Part shown: positions 8,555 to 17,652 of the stretch, one piece after another
How the letters are laid out: every line of letters begins with the position of its first letter
Position numbering within the stretch: position 1 is the first letter of the stretch
NCBI GenBank assembly: GCA_003427395.1
Contig: BFEA01000573.1
Location: forward strand, 499,527 to 530,437
DNA from: Chara braunii
Lineage: Eukaryota > Streptophyta > Charophyceae > Charales > Characeae
Direction: 5' to 3'
DNA: 30,911 nt
The notes under the pieces: model-generated
Seen by the model: only the letters and a program-made list of their open reading frames with translations
The model's database searches: none
Told to the model about the DNA's origin: nothing
Translations under genes and position numbers: made by a program

Positions 8555-10844
8555 ATTGGGATATTCCCTAGCATAAGGTATCCTGAGTTGCCTTAGCTCT
8601 GTCTAGGTTCTGCCCATCACAGACAAACATCCAGCATACGCCTTCCGTTACCATGCTGACAATCGCATTCTACGACCTCAACTGCTAAAGCCCTAGCCTC
8701 AAGTAATTTTTCACTAAGTTCATCATTTCCAGTATTTATGACAATCCAACCTAAAAAAACTTATAGTTGTAATATACCATAATAATTGTTAATTCACAGA
8801 TATCAAAAATATTTTATAATAATAATAACTCTTAAAAAATGATATATCACCTTTTAGTAATTGACAAAAATAATATTCGTAAAAATCAAATACATCATAC
8901 TCATGTTAGTCAATCACTAGAAACATAGATAACCACCTCATAGTGGTAGACCTACATCAACAGATATATCATATGATAGATATGTTATGATTAAAGATGA
9001 AATCATCAACCAATAGCATTCTCAAACATAATAATAACGAACGTATCACATTCTACTCCCCAGCTTTGACAGAAGTATACTGTGGCGAGGGGCAGTGTAA
9101 TCCTTTTCATAATGGATAACATCTCAAATCCCTGAGCCCCGCTCAAGGATTAAGCCTCACTGCTGCTCCCTCCGATTCTAGCATTCGTTCCTCGCAGACC
9201 TCTGCCGACAAAGTAAGCAACCTCACCATACACGCTTCGGGATGTACTGTCCCGCCCTATGATGGCGAACCCACTTGTCACAAAGATAGTTGGGGATTCA
9301 CCCCCTACTTTCCTGTGGCATGTAGTAGTTGCTTCCCTCATAGACCAAAGTCATACAAGACCCAAACACTTTCCTCCTTTTCAGTAGTAGTGTAGTTATT
9401 TTATCACAGGAGATACAACAACAGCATCCCACTATGGACCAGGAACATAGTTCCGGCGTGGGTCTCACTACTACTTACAAGACAATCTATAACTTCTTCA
9501 AAACCATCTTTCAGGGAAAACAATAACATAGGATTGCAACCTTCCTTAGGGCAGACCTTACACATCGACCACTTCATGAGACCATATCTCACCCCAAGGA
9601 AGCGGTCACTCCATTCACCCCTGAATCCGCATCAGACGTGGATTATGTGCAATGTCTCTAACCCTCTTTGAAGAGCAACCTAAACATATAACCGCATCAA
9701 CCAGTCATAAATCGATATTTGGGACTTGAGACACTCATATAAATCCCTGCAGATTGATAGGTTCAAACCAGTACTTCAAATAAATAACCTATGTGGATAT
9801 CAAAAAGGAATACTCATCAGACAAAACGACATGAAGCATATAGTCTCACATAAATAGACACATAACAGACTTATTCACAATAAAATCTGGCATATATGAA
9901 TAAATTGAACATATAACTCAAAAGAAAGCCCATGAGAAAAATAGCCCCAAGTCCTTAGTTCAAATTCCATACAGGTTCAACTGGATGGTCCAAACCTGAA
10001 AAGGTACAAGTGGAGGTCTAACATTACCTACATCTCATCGTCCTAGCGAAAGTAAACGGGATGACTTAATTGTTTGCCCCTTTTCTGTCACTCTTACTGC
10101 CTCTAGGGTCAAATACCACTTTTATAGGGAAGATGTCATACAGATCTACTATCTTCCATGGTTATATAGATTGATCAACCACTTAGAACCCAAATTCAAA
10201 CATCTAAGTCCATACTCATAATATCTTTCCGCTTTCTTTAACCCACCTCTCCTTGAAGTGCCGAGACGACTCCTAACCTGACACTTAGGAGAGGATGTAT
10301 ATTTTCATCTCTTGGCAGAGGAATACTATCTCACTCATCCTTACCCTCCACCTACTCAGATGACCCTTATAGTAGTCAAAAAGGGGCATTTCGTAAGGCC
10401 AACCCTCACAATAGTCATGTTTAACCTTAGCCATATCAAGCACGCAAAGCATCGTCCAAACCTGCCGGCCATCTGATCAGAGGGGTTATCAACTTCGGTT
10501 ATCATAATGTAAGTCAGGGCTCGTGAATACATAATGAAAACACTTATCACTCTTGAGTCATTCGTACCGCGTTAATCAAAACTCAGTCGTCTTGATCAAA
10601 ACCAAGTCACACAATCTACTCTCACTTCATGCCCTATCCAATGCCGTCTGCAACCAACCATTCCATCTAAACCAATCAATAAAGCAGAAACGGTCATTCC
10701 GTCTGAGTCATCAACCTGCCACAAATCTAGGCTCGATCTTCAAGGACTTCCAAACCCTATACTTCCAACAATAGTCAAAATATCAATCAATCATTCATAT
10801 CTTTGCTTATTTCTTACTTCAGATACTCGGATGTCGTTCCACCA
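8555..10844. other. Leader region, AT-rich, no gene seen
   Basis: This 2.3-kb stretch lies between the PBS and the first ORF of the minus-strand element. 8700-9060 is strongly AT-rich. One clean hairpin CTCCTAA/TTAGGAG lies at 10270-10291. Frames are all under 75 codons with no recognisable domain. I see no tRNA, rRNA or repeat unit shared with the rest of the window. Confidence 0.5.
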
Positions 10845-10871
10845 GGGACAACGGTAGGCAACCGTTATCCC
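10845..10871. repeat. Hairpin abutting the minus-strand PBS
   Basis: GGGA-C-AACGGT (10845-10855)/ACCGTT-A-TCCC (10861-10871) form a 10-bp stem with one mismatch and a 5-nt loop. Its TCCC arm overlaps the primer-binding site, so part of the PBS would be base-paired in the RNA. Confidence 0.65.
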
Positions 10872-10885
10872 CGGCAACAGCGCCA
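10868..10885 (-). promoter_or_regulatory. Primer-binding site, tRNA-Asp type
   Basis: On the minus strand this reads TGGCGCTGTTGCCGGGGA, complementary to the 3' end of plant tRNA-Asp(GUC) at all but one of 18 positions. tRNA-Asp primers are typical of Athila/Tat-like plant gypsy elements (family knowledge). Two bases further on, the plus strand reads TGTCGAGCGC, so the LTR would end ...CA on the minus strand, as LTRs do. This fixes the orientation of the element and the inner edge of its 5' LTR at 10888. Confidence 0.8.
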
Positions 10886-11082
10886 CCTGTCGAGCGCATC
10901 GGTCCGGCACCACACCAGGGCAGCGCGGGANCCTCCNGGCCGCATCACGCAGGAGTTGATTTAAATCCTTCCTCGCAGATAATACATGTGGAACTTCCTT
11001 AAGCTGCTCCGGCCGAGTGCGCCAGCCATACCTCTCGCGAGCCCCTACAACAGGATAGGGCCTACGCGAGGCACGACTTACC

Positions 11083-11315
11083 NNNNNNNNNNNNNNNNNN
11101 NNNNNNNNNNNNNNNNNNNNNNNNNNNNNNNNNNNNNNNNNNNNNNNNNNNNNNNNNNNNNNNNNNNNNNNNNNNNNNNNNNNNNNNNNNNNNNNNNNNN
11201 NNNNNNNNNNNNNNNNNNNNNNNNNNNNNNNNNNNNNNNNNNNNNNNNNNNNNNNNNNNNNNNNNNNNNNNNNNNNNNNNNNNNNNNNNNNNNNNNNNNN
11301 NNNNNNNNNNNNNNN
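11083..11315. other. Assembly gap (N run)
   Basis: A run of 233 N, with further single N at 10931 and 10937. It falls just inside the proposed LTR, as expected where repeat copies could not be resolved. Open frames reported across it are meaningless. Confidence 0.98.
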
Positions 11316-11780
11316 TACGAAAGCTAATCAGTTGCAATCGCATAGGTGGACCAGCCGAGGGCGTTTCACGTTCGCTGTAGCATAGGGGGTACGCGCGGTA
11401 ATATGTCTATCGGACCCGCATGAGAACCGACATCTTAGGGGGTTGAAGTCCCAAGCGTGAATCGTCGTCGGTCGACTAGGACGCATCCCACACACCACGC
11501 GCACACCACTCTAACAACCACAAGACAACAACACACATACATGCATGAAACGACACAACACAAACAACGCGACAACGCTCCTAGCCCCTCGATAGCTAAC
11601 CCATAATTTTCCAATGTGGAAATCGAATAGGCGTCACGCACGAGACTCAATATAAAACTGCGCGGACGCAGGGCTAACTCATATCGACTCGCGATGCAAA
11701 CGTGCGCAAGCAGTCGCAATGAAGGCGTACTATGTGGTACCCATACCCACTCGGTCCCCGTTAATCGCGAGGGTCACGTT

Positions 11781-11971
11781 CGACACTCAAGTGTCGGCTG
11801 ACACGCGCCTTAAGGGTTGATATCTCGGCGCTGGACAACCGCCATGCGCGGTTGAAGACCACACCCTCTTTTGCACCCTGTGCAGAGGGGTTGAGTAGAC
11901 AGCTTTAAGCTGTCGTGGCGGTCGAACATCAAGGGGTTTGACTTTGACGGTTTTCACGGACTATAACGTCC
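11781..11971. repeat. Cluster of six consecutive hairpins
   Basis: CGACACT/AGTGTCG lies at 11781-11796 (7 bp, 2-nt loop) and overlaps GTGTC/GACAC at 11791-11804. CAACCGC/GCGGTTG lies at 11836-11854. CCCTC-tttt-GCAC/GTGC-a-GAGGG lies at 11864-11889. GACAGCT/AGCTGTC lies at 11898-11914 (3-nt loop). GTCGAAC/GTTTGAC lies at 11921-11942 (7 bp, one wobble). GGAC/GTCC lies at 11958-11971. The stems are unrelated in sequence and almost back to back; no reading frame runs through them. Confidence 0.7.
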
Positions 11972-12470
11972 ACCTATAAAAACTCCAAAGAGCAAAGGAT
12001 AACAGAGGGTCTTCCTTCTCACTCAAGCCCAAATCTGGTTAACCCTTGCGCACGATCACTGTAAGTAGCGCGCATACCCGAGACACTTATAGATATATAA
12101 CGGTTAACTATATGACGATCACTTCTCACAGTCACAGTGAGGCTCCTCTCAGCCATGTATGTATGAAATCGCAGGCAATCACACCCAGAGTCCGAACCAC
12201 AACCATACCTGCAATCACATCAACGAGTCAAATCAAGAGTCCACGCGCTACACGGAGTCAAACCCTAACCACCTTCGACACTCATACCCCTCGCTTTAAC
12301 CATACAACCCCCCAACCTCCTGTCCAACCAACCTTAATTAAAATACTCAGTACCTTTGTTAAATGACCATTCAATAAAAAGTCTAGGTGAAACCTTAACG
12401 AAACAATGAAATCACCAGCCTTTTAGGTTGAGTGTGGAGGGTGAGTTGAAATTGAGTCGTAAACCAACGA

Positions 12471-12755
12471 ATCGGCAACCGATCTGTTATCAGTGATAAC
12501 AGAAAGTGATCCTCAAGGGATCAAGCTGGATCTAGTCCTGAACTTTGATCAAATGATCAAAAAGACCTGTAACACACGGTAGACCAATCCCCAAGCTAAG
12601 ATTATAAGTGTATGAAGAATACAACTTCATAATACATCCCCACTCAAAATCTTCCTATAAGTTAAACCTAAGTCTACCTTTAAGCCAGTGCTTAAGCCAA
12701 AGGTAGACCAACTGCAGAATCTCCCCTATTCTTGGTGGATCGCCTGAATCACCAC
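12471..12755. repeat. Second cluster of consecutive hairpins
   Basis: ATCGG/CCGAT lies at 12471-12483 and TCTGTTATC/GATAACAGA at 12483-12503 (9 bp). TGATCC/GGATCA lies at 12507-12523, TTTGATCA/TGATCAAA at 12544-12561 (8 bp, 2-nt loop) and TATGAAG/CTTCATA at 12611-12631. GTCTACCTTT/AAAGGTAGAC lies at 12672-12708 (10 bp) with an inner AAGC/GCTT stem. TGGTG-g-AT/AT-CACCA lies near 12732-12755. A weaker GGTGA/TCACC pair near 12386-12416 encloses GAAACAATG, the same string that ends the loop of the 13.75-14.42 kb array. Confidence 0.7.
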
Positions 12756-12784
12756 CTGTCAAAATATAATCTATCTCCTCTAAA

Positions 12785-13510
12785 CTAGGAAAATTTCGGC
12801 AGCGCTTCCCGTAGGAGAAGTGTCTCTTTGGAATTTATATAAGTCCATATATGAAAGCAGAAGTAATATCTAACTCTGGAAAGTCAAACTATGTCTAACT
12901 TCATGAAATAGCAGAAATTTGGGCACCACTCCCTTTAGAAAGGGAGACTTTCCAAATTTATACTAAGTCATATATGAAGGCAGAAATAATCTCTAACTCT
13001 GGAAAGTCAAATTTTGTCTAACTCCCTGAATCAGTAGAAATTTGGGCAACATTCCCTTTAGAAAGGGAGACTTTCCAGATTTATACTAAGTCAGATATGA
13101 ACTCGAACAACAGCTCGAGCTCAATTTTAGACAGAATTTAACGAACTCCTTAATTTCGTAGAAATTTCGGCAGCACTCCTTCTAGAAAAGTGTTATTCCA
13201 AAATTTATACAAGGCTAAGTTCATAACCTGATAATAATTTTGACTTCTCGAAGTTCAATTTTGTCTAACTCCCTGAATTAGTAAAAATTTGGGCAGCACT
13301 CCCTTTATAAAAGGAGACTTTCCAAATTCCTACTAAGCTACATATATAGAAAAGACAAGTTGAACTATGACAAGTCAAAAGTTGACTAACTCCTTGGATT
13401 TGTAGAAATTTTGGCAGCGCTTCCTGTAGGAAAAGTAGCTTGCGAAGATTTATACAAAGCCAAGTGTAAGAAAAGATCTCAGAAAATGCAGGAATTGACC
13501 TAAGTAAAAA
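12785..13510. repeat. 123-bp tandem array, 6 units, two-tier hairpins
   Basis: The block GAAATTTSGGCAGC recurs at about 12790, 12913, 13036, 13161, 13283 and 13404, a spacing of 121-125 bp. In unit 2 an outer stem AAATTTGG (12914-12921)/CCAAATTT (12952-12959) encloses an inner 8-bp hairpin CTCCCTTT/AAAGGGAG (12929-12946). Other units keep both tiers with altered sequence: CTTCC..GGAAAAG-type inner stems in units 1 and 6, wobble pairs or C-A mismatches in units 1, 3 and 4. The second half of each unit (GACTTTCCAAATTTATACTAAG...CTAACTCC) is also conserved. No coding frame is present. Confidence 0.88.
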
Positions 13511-13740
13511 ACAATATTACAGAAAATGCAGAAATTGACACTAACTCCTATGACTCTAGCACGTGGCGAGCAACTAAACCAACTACCTATAATATTGAAA
13601 CCCAAACAAACTAGCCATCCCATCTAGTCACATGCAAACCAAACCACGAATGTAAGTACTCTCACCATCCCAAGTTCATTCCATATAAATAGTTCATGAA
13701 TCTTCAAGTCATTGAATCCTTATACCCATCTTACATAAGA

Positions 13741-14430
13741 CATAGAGCTGGACCATTCGTCATGGAAACAATGCTCAACTTGTCTTTATGATATACACGA
13801 ACAGGTTGCACAACTACTTCTCTCTTCTTTTGGGCAGATGACTAGGCCATTCGCCATGGAAACAATGCCTAGTCGCCCTGAGCTATTTAATATCCAAAGA
13901 TTTAGTATTTCTCTGACTTTGTTTTCATAAGAAAAGACAAATATGGGCAGGGGACTAAACCATTCACAGTAGAAACAATGTTCAGCTTGCCCAAACTATT
14001 TACATTTAAACTTTGTATTTTTTTTTTTCTCTTCTTAATGATATGGCTTAACGTTGGACCATTCACAGTAGAAACAATGCCCAACTGCCAGTTCACATGC
14101 AAATATACATAAACTACTTTCCTTTATACTCAATTTAATTTATGTGCGTAGTTTTCAGGCTAAACCAGTCACCATGGAAACAATGCTTAGCCTTAGACCA
14201 AAAATCTTCCCTCAGAATAAACAAGAATTTAAACCCCTTCAATCAGGCAAACCCTCAAAGTTAACTAGAGTAAACAGGCCAATCACAGTAGAAACAATGC
14301 CTGATCTTCCAGAAAACAACTAGATAAACATAGCAACCAGACCATTCACAGTAGAAACAATGTCTGGTACTTCAGAAAACAGCCAACTAAACATAGCTCT
14401 GAGTCATTCATAGTAGAAACAATGCTCTGG
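13741..14430. repeat. Array of 8 hairpins with constant 20-nt core and variable arms
   Basis: The core CATTCACAGTAGAAACAATG (variants CATTCGCCATGGAAACAATG and similar) occurs at 13754, 13848, 13961, 14060, 14166, 14280, 14343 and 14405, spaced 62-114 bp. CATT/AATG at its ends can pair. The arms flanking each core differ between copies but are complementary within a copy: GACTAGG/CCTAGTC (copy 2, plus GGGC/GCCC outside a 4-nt bulge), GTTGG/CCAAC (copy 4), GGCTAA/TTAGCC (copy 5), CAGG/CCTG (copy 6), ACCAGA/TCTGGT (copy 7). Copies 1, 3 and 8 pair imperfectly. The spacers between hairpins are not conserved. Confidence 0.85.
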
Positions 14431-15784
14431 CTTTGGTTGACCCTTCCAAACGCATGCAAAACTGTCTTCCTCCCACCTTCCCACAATTCATACTAGTCTG
14501 CTTTCAGTCAAAATAAAAGAGAAACTTAAACTTCACTTTCACACATTCCTTCCATTCAGTCTGATTGGGTCATGAAGGGAAAACAAAAACCATAGGGACA
14601 ATCTCATGCATACAGCAGTCATATTACAGGGGGATAAACAAGCATGGGTGGTAGTAGGTTGTACAGATGGAAGTGGTTTACCTGACGATTCCCTGCCTCC
14701 AGAACTCCTCATGAGTTCCGGCAGAGCTCCCGCAATCAGTGGGTGGACTCCCTACAGAGTCTTGACGCGGATTACGGGTTGCAATCCCGCCTGCCGCCTT
14801 CCTCTCAGAACCAGGGACTAGACAGAGACTTAGAAGGGTAGAATGAGGAAATTTATAGTCGCTCAGATCCAAGAATGGTGCTCTCAGTCTCGCAAGAGAG
14901 GGTCTTGAATTCTTGACTCACCTGAGGGTCCCGCAATGGCAGCCAACTGACAGCTTGGTAAACATCATCAAACTGCCGAAGTAACTCCCCCTAACGAGCT
15001 CCCAACTCAAAGCAATAACCTCTTTTACAACCGCCCCTCCACGTTGCAACAGCAGCCCCCTTTTTTCAGCCCACCTAGTCCTCCTCACACTACAGCACCG
15101 CCCGCAGTGATCCCCACCAACAAGCAGTGTCCGCAGGTTTCCTGCATGTGGCTGCCGGGCGCTGTGGCATATGTCTACGCCCACGATGCCCTCAGCAGCA
15201 GCAGCCTTTTCCCTGTACTAAGTAGTGGTACCCCAAACTTCGCAGCAACCCGGAGTCGACCCAGGGGATGATGTTGCTGTATACCTGCAGATAGAGCGAC
15301 AACAAAGGTGTTGAAGCTTCGTGCCCTACTCTCTCTTCCCATAGCAGCCACTGCAGCGTGGCTCAACCCGGGCAGCAGCTTCTACCGGGAGCATGCCAAC
15401 AGTCAGATGTGCAGCAAGGACTTCGACCAATCCCAATAGCAGACCCCTGGTTGCAGCCCAGGTAGCCCGGACTATGTCAACAGACGCAGCCCGATATGCG
15501 TCCCGCGCGACAGAAAGGCTACTTCGATCAGTGGGATGCGCACTGCACCGGCCATACAGGTAAGTGTCCTACCCCACGACTACTGGCTCCCACCGCCCAC
15601 TGAGCCGAGGAGCTACTCCGACAACCGTCTGTTATCTCCTGCAGGCAACATAGACATCCCGAATCGAGCACCCCCCCACTTCCTCGATGTACCTGGCCGA
15701 AATAGCGGTCAGGTTCGCCCCCGTTATCTTCGAAGGCGGGCGCGATTACGTATCTCGTCATCAATCCCCTCCAGGTACGTACTC
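14431..15784. other. Stretch without a recognisable gene; possible minus-strand promoter
   Basis: On the minus strand TATAAAT (14857-14851) is followed about 170 nt later by a consensus-like splice donor CAG/GTAAAC (junction at 14682/14681). These would suit transcription of the minus-strand element, with the hairpin arrays falling in the leader or an intron (inference only). Frames at 15044-15271, 15528-15764 and 15536-15958 have no domain I recognise and run through GC-rich, Pro/Ala/Ser-type sequence, so I do not call them. Confidence 0.35.
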
Positions 15785-16875
15785 ACCTCCTACTCCCTCC
15801 GCTTTCCTCCGGCGCCCGTGGCCGGTCTCATGCTACTTCCAGCGGCAAGGCGAGTAAATCGAATGAATTTACCGCTTAAAAAGGGGAAGGTACATCGCCA
15901 TACCCGTATCCTAAAGCCGCTTTGCCATTTTCCTGGGCGCACCCCGATTTTCTACTAATGCCCTCTCTACTAATCTACAGCTAAATCTAACTTTGGGATC
16001 GGGGTCGCCAGCGCCGAAAATCCCTGTTTCAATTCCTCCTCCGCTCGATTTCGTCCAGAAACAGGCAGGCGACACACTCTTCCATTGCTATTCTTCCTCG
16101 TTCCACCATCTCCCGCGCACTTCACTTTCATGCTAACTCCCTCTATACTAACCTAGAGTTAAGACTAATATTGCTACTGATTTCGCCCGATCCAAAACCC
16201 CCCACTCAGCATCTTCGCTCGCTTGATTCCGAGGAGAATCGAGCGAGCTATCCGCTTTTCATTCCCGCCATCCTTTCTCTTCTCTACCTCGACACCTCCG
16301 CGCGGTCTTTCTTCTTACTAACCTCTAATCTACTAGCCTATAGCCAAATCTAATGCTACCATTACATTCGCCCTACCTCTAAACCCTTTCTACGAATCTT
16401 TCCCCGCCCTTTTTCATCAAGAAACAGGGAAGATTCATACTTTTCTTCCCTCACTTCTCCTCCTCTGGCCATAGCTTCGCGCACCATATTCTCTACTAAC
16501 CTCCTTATCTACTGCCTTATCACCAAAACTGACTTCGTAGCCGCGTTCGTAGGGCCAGAGAACCCCCGTTTTCACTCCTCACTCGCTCGCTTTCACTAAG
16601 AAACGAGCGAGGTGCTCGTCTTCCCCCTTTCTGACATCGCCCCCTCCGCCATATCTCACCGGGGCTCCTTCTCTACTGACCATTCTTCCTATTAACCCAG
16701 CGCCGGAACTAACGCTACCTTCGAATTCGCCACATCCAACAACCCTTGTCTCATGATTCTCTCCACTCGATTCCGTCAAGAATCGAGTGGTTCTCTCGAT
16801 TTCCTCTCCCGTTCGCTCCTTCCACCCGCCATGGTTCGTCCCTTCCTTCGCGTCGCACTTGGCGCGCACTGACGG
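15785..16875. repeat. 177-bp tandem array, 5-6 units, hairpin in each
   Basis: The pyrimidine-rich block CTCTACTAAYCT recurs at about 15965, 16141, 16313, 16491 and 16671 (172-180 bp apart), with a weaker unit from about 15785. Unit hairpins are GCG-a-GTAAAT/ATTTAC-CGC (15850-15875), CCTGTTTC/GAAACAGG (16023-16065), GCTCGCTTGATTC/GAATCGAGCGAGC (16217-16248, 13 bp with one wobble), GAATCTTTCCC/GGGAAGATTC (16394-16436), CTCGCTCG-c-TTTC/GAAACGAGCGAG (16582-16611) and CCACTCGATTC/GAATCGAGTGG (16763-16790, perfect). Most apices share a TTC-N5-7-GAA pattern while the lower arms differ. The array stops at the start of the LTR-type module. Confidence 0.82.
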
Positions 16876-17427
16876 CCAGGTTCGTGCTTTCCGCTAGGCC
16901 TGCTCCGACCCTGCCTTCGCTATGCTGCGTTGTCCGCCAGCCTCCTCTTCGCTCCATGCATCGCCCGCTACCTCCCTGCTGCGCATGAACCTGGCGCGAA
17001 ACGGCGCCCAGGTACCATTCACCCCTCATGCCCAGTTCTTCTTCTGCCTCGTCTGTCCCTCGCCCTGCCTACCTGCAGTCTATCCCGTACGTAGCTAGCG
17101 CGTCTGTCACAAAATTGTCTCCCGACTCCCGCTACTCCTCTTATCCATCTGCAGCCTTCGCCCCCTTAGCGCCCAGCATGCATCTCACGCTAGCTCGCTC
17201 ACACTGGCCCACGGTATCTCCGCCCTCGCCGCGCACGCACCCGGCTCCGGGTCCCGCCCCGATTCAACCCCACTGCGCTTCATCGTAGCGCTCGGTCTCA
17301 CAAGCGGGGAGCAGGACTACCCTTTTTGCCTCCGCTACCCAATGGGGAACTGCGAAACTCTGCCATTGAGCGATTCGCCTGGCCTCTTGGCAGAAGAATA
17401 AGGACCCCGGCCGTCGGCCCTTGCTCT

Positions 17428-17509
17428 CACTTCATATGTGTTATCCTTGCGCAGAGGCCATGTTATTCTTCTCTATATCGTTCCAATTTTAACGGATGTC
17501 CCGAGGGAC
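17428..17509 (-). pseudogene. U6 snRNA pseudogene, copy B
   Basis: Same U6-derived segment as in copy A. Here the ACAGAGA box has decayed further (ATAGAGA), while the 5' stem-loop and CATGGCCTCTGCGCAAGGAT remain. This supports a shared origin followed by neutral decay, and not function as an snRNA. Confidence 0.88.
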
Positions 17510-17598
17510 TTAGGCTGGCCCTCGCTCCATGGTTACTCAGAGCCTGGTCGGCCCAGGCAAACTAGAATATCTGGTTTCACTCATCAATTCCATCATTT

Positions 17599-17652
17599 GG
17601 ATTCGAACACAGGTCTGCATTCCAACAGCTCAGGGGTATACCCACTGAGCTA
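17599..17652 (-). repeat. tRNA-like segment with Pol III A and B boxes, copy B
   Basis: A box TAGCTCAGTGGG (17652-17641) and B box GTTCGAATCC (17608-17599) on the minus strand are unchanged from copy A, although the flank just upstream (CAAGATCC versus CTGAGCC) differs. It lies about 90 nt upstream of the U6 segment in the same direction. Confidence 0.75.

Larger units (their letters stand above)
4799..14900 (-). mobile_element. Probable gag-only LTR retroelement (minus strand), approximate limits
   Basis: Reading the minus strand from high to low coordinates: possible TATA (14857-14851), long structured LTR/leader, LTR end ...GACA at 10888, PBS complementary to tRNA-Asp (10885-10868), about 2.3 kb of leader, an unknown ORF (8554-7907), Gag with zinc knuckle (7653-6790), then hairpin-rich sequence to about 4.8 kb. 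No protease, RT, RNase H or integrase is visible between Gag and 4.5 kb, which fits a gag-only non-autonomous element (TR-GAG/LARD-like) or an internal deletion. I could not find a matching second LTR at the low-coordinate end, so the limits and the membership of the hairpin fields are inference. Confidence 0.45.

Noticed and set aside
11062-11343. ORFs spanning the N run
   Set aside because: They are made of undetermined residues only.
13741-14430. CRISPR-like array (20-nt repeats with differing spacers)
   Set aside because: Spacing is irregular (62-114 bp), the variable parts are palindromic arms beside the core, there are no cas genes, and the setting is eukaryotic retroelement DNA.
13741-14430. 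Hammerhead or twister ribozyme in the hairpin cores
   Set aside because: GAAAC occurs in the core, but no CUGANGA partner or twister core is present on either strand.
15044-15958. Plus-strand Pro/Ser-rich ORFs of 75 and 140 aa as host exons
   Set aside because: No recognisable domain, no clear splice structure, and frames with equal length exist on the opposite strand.
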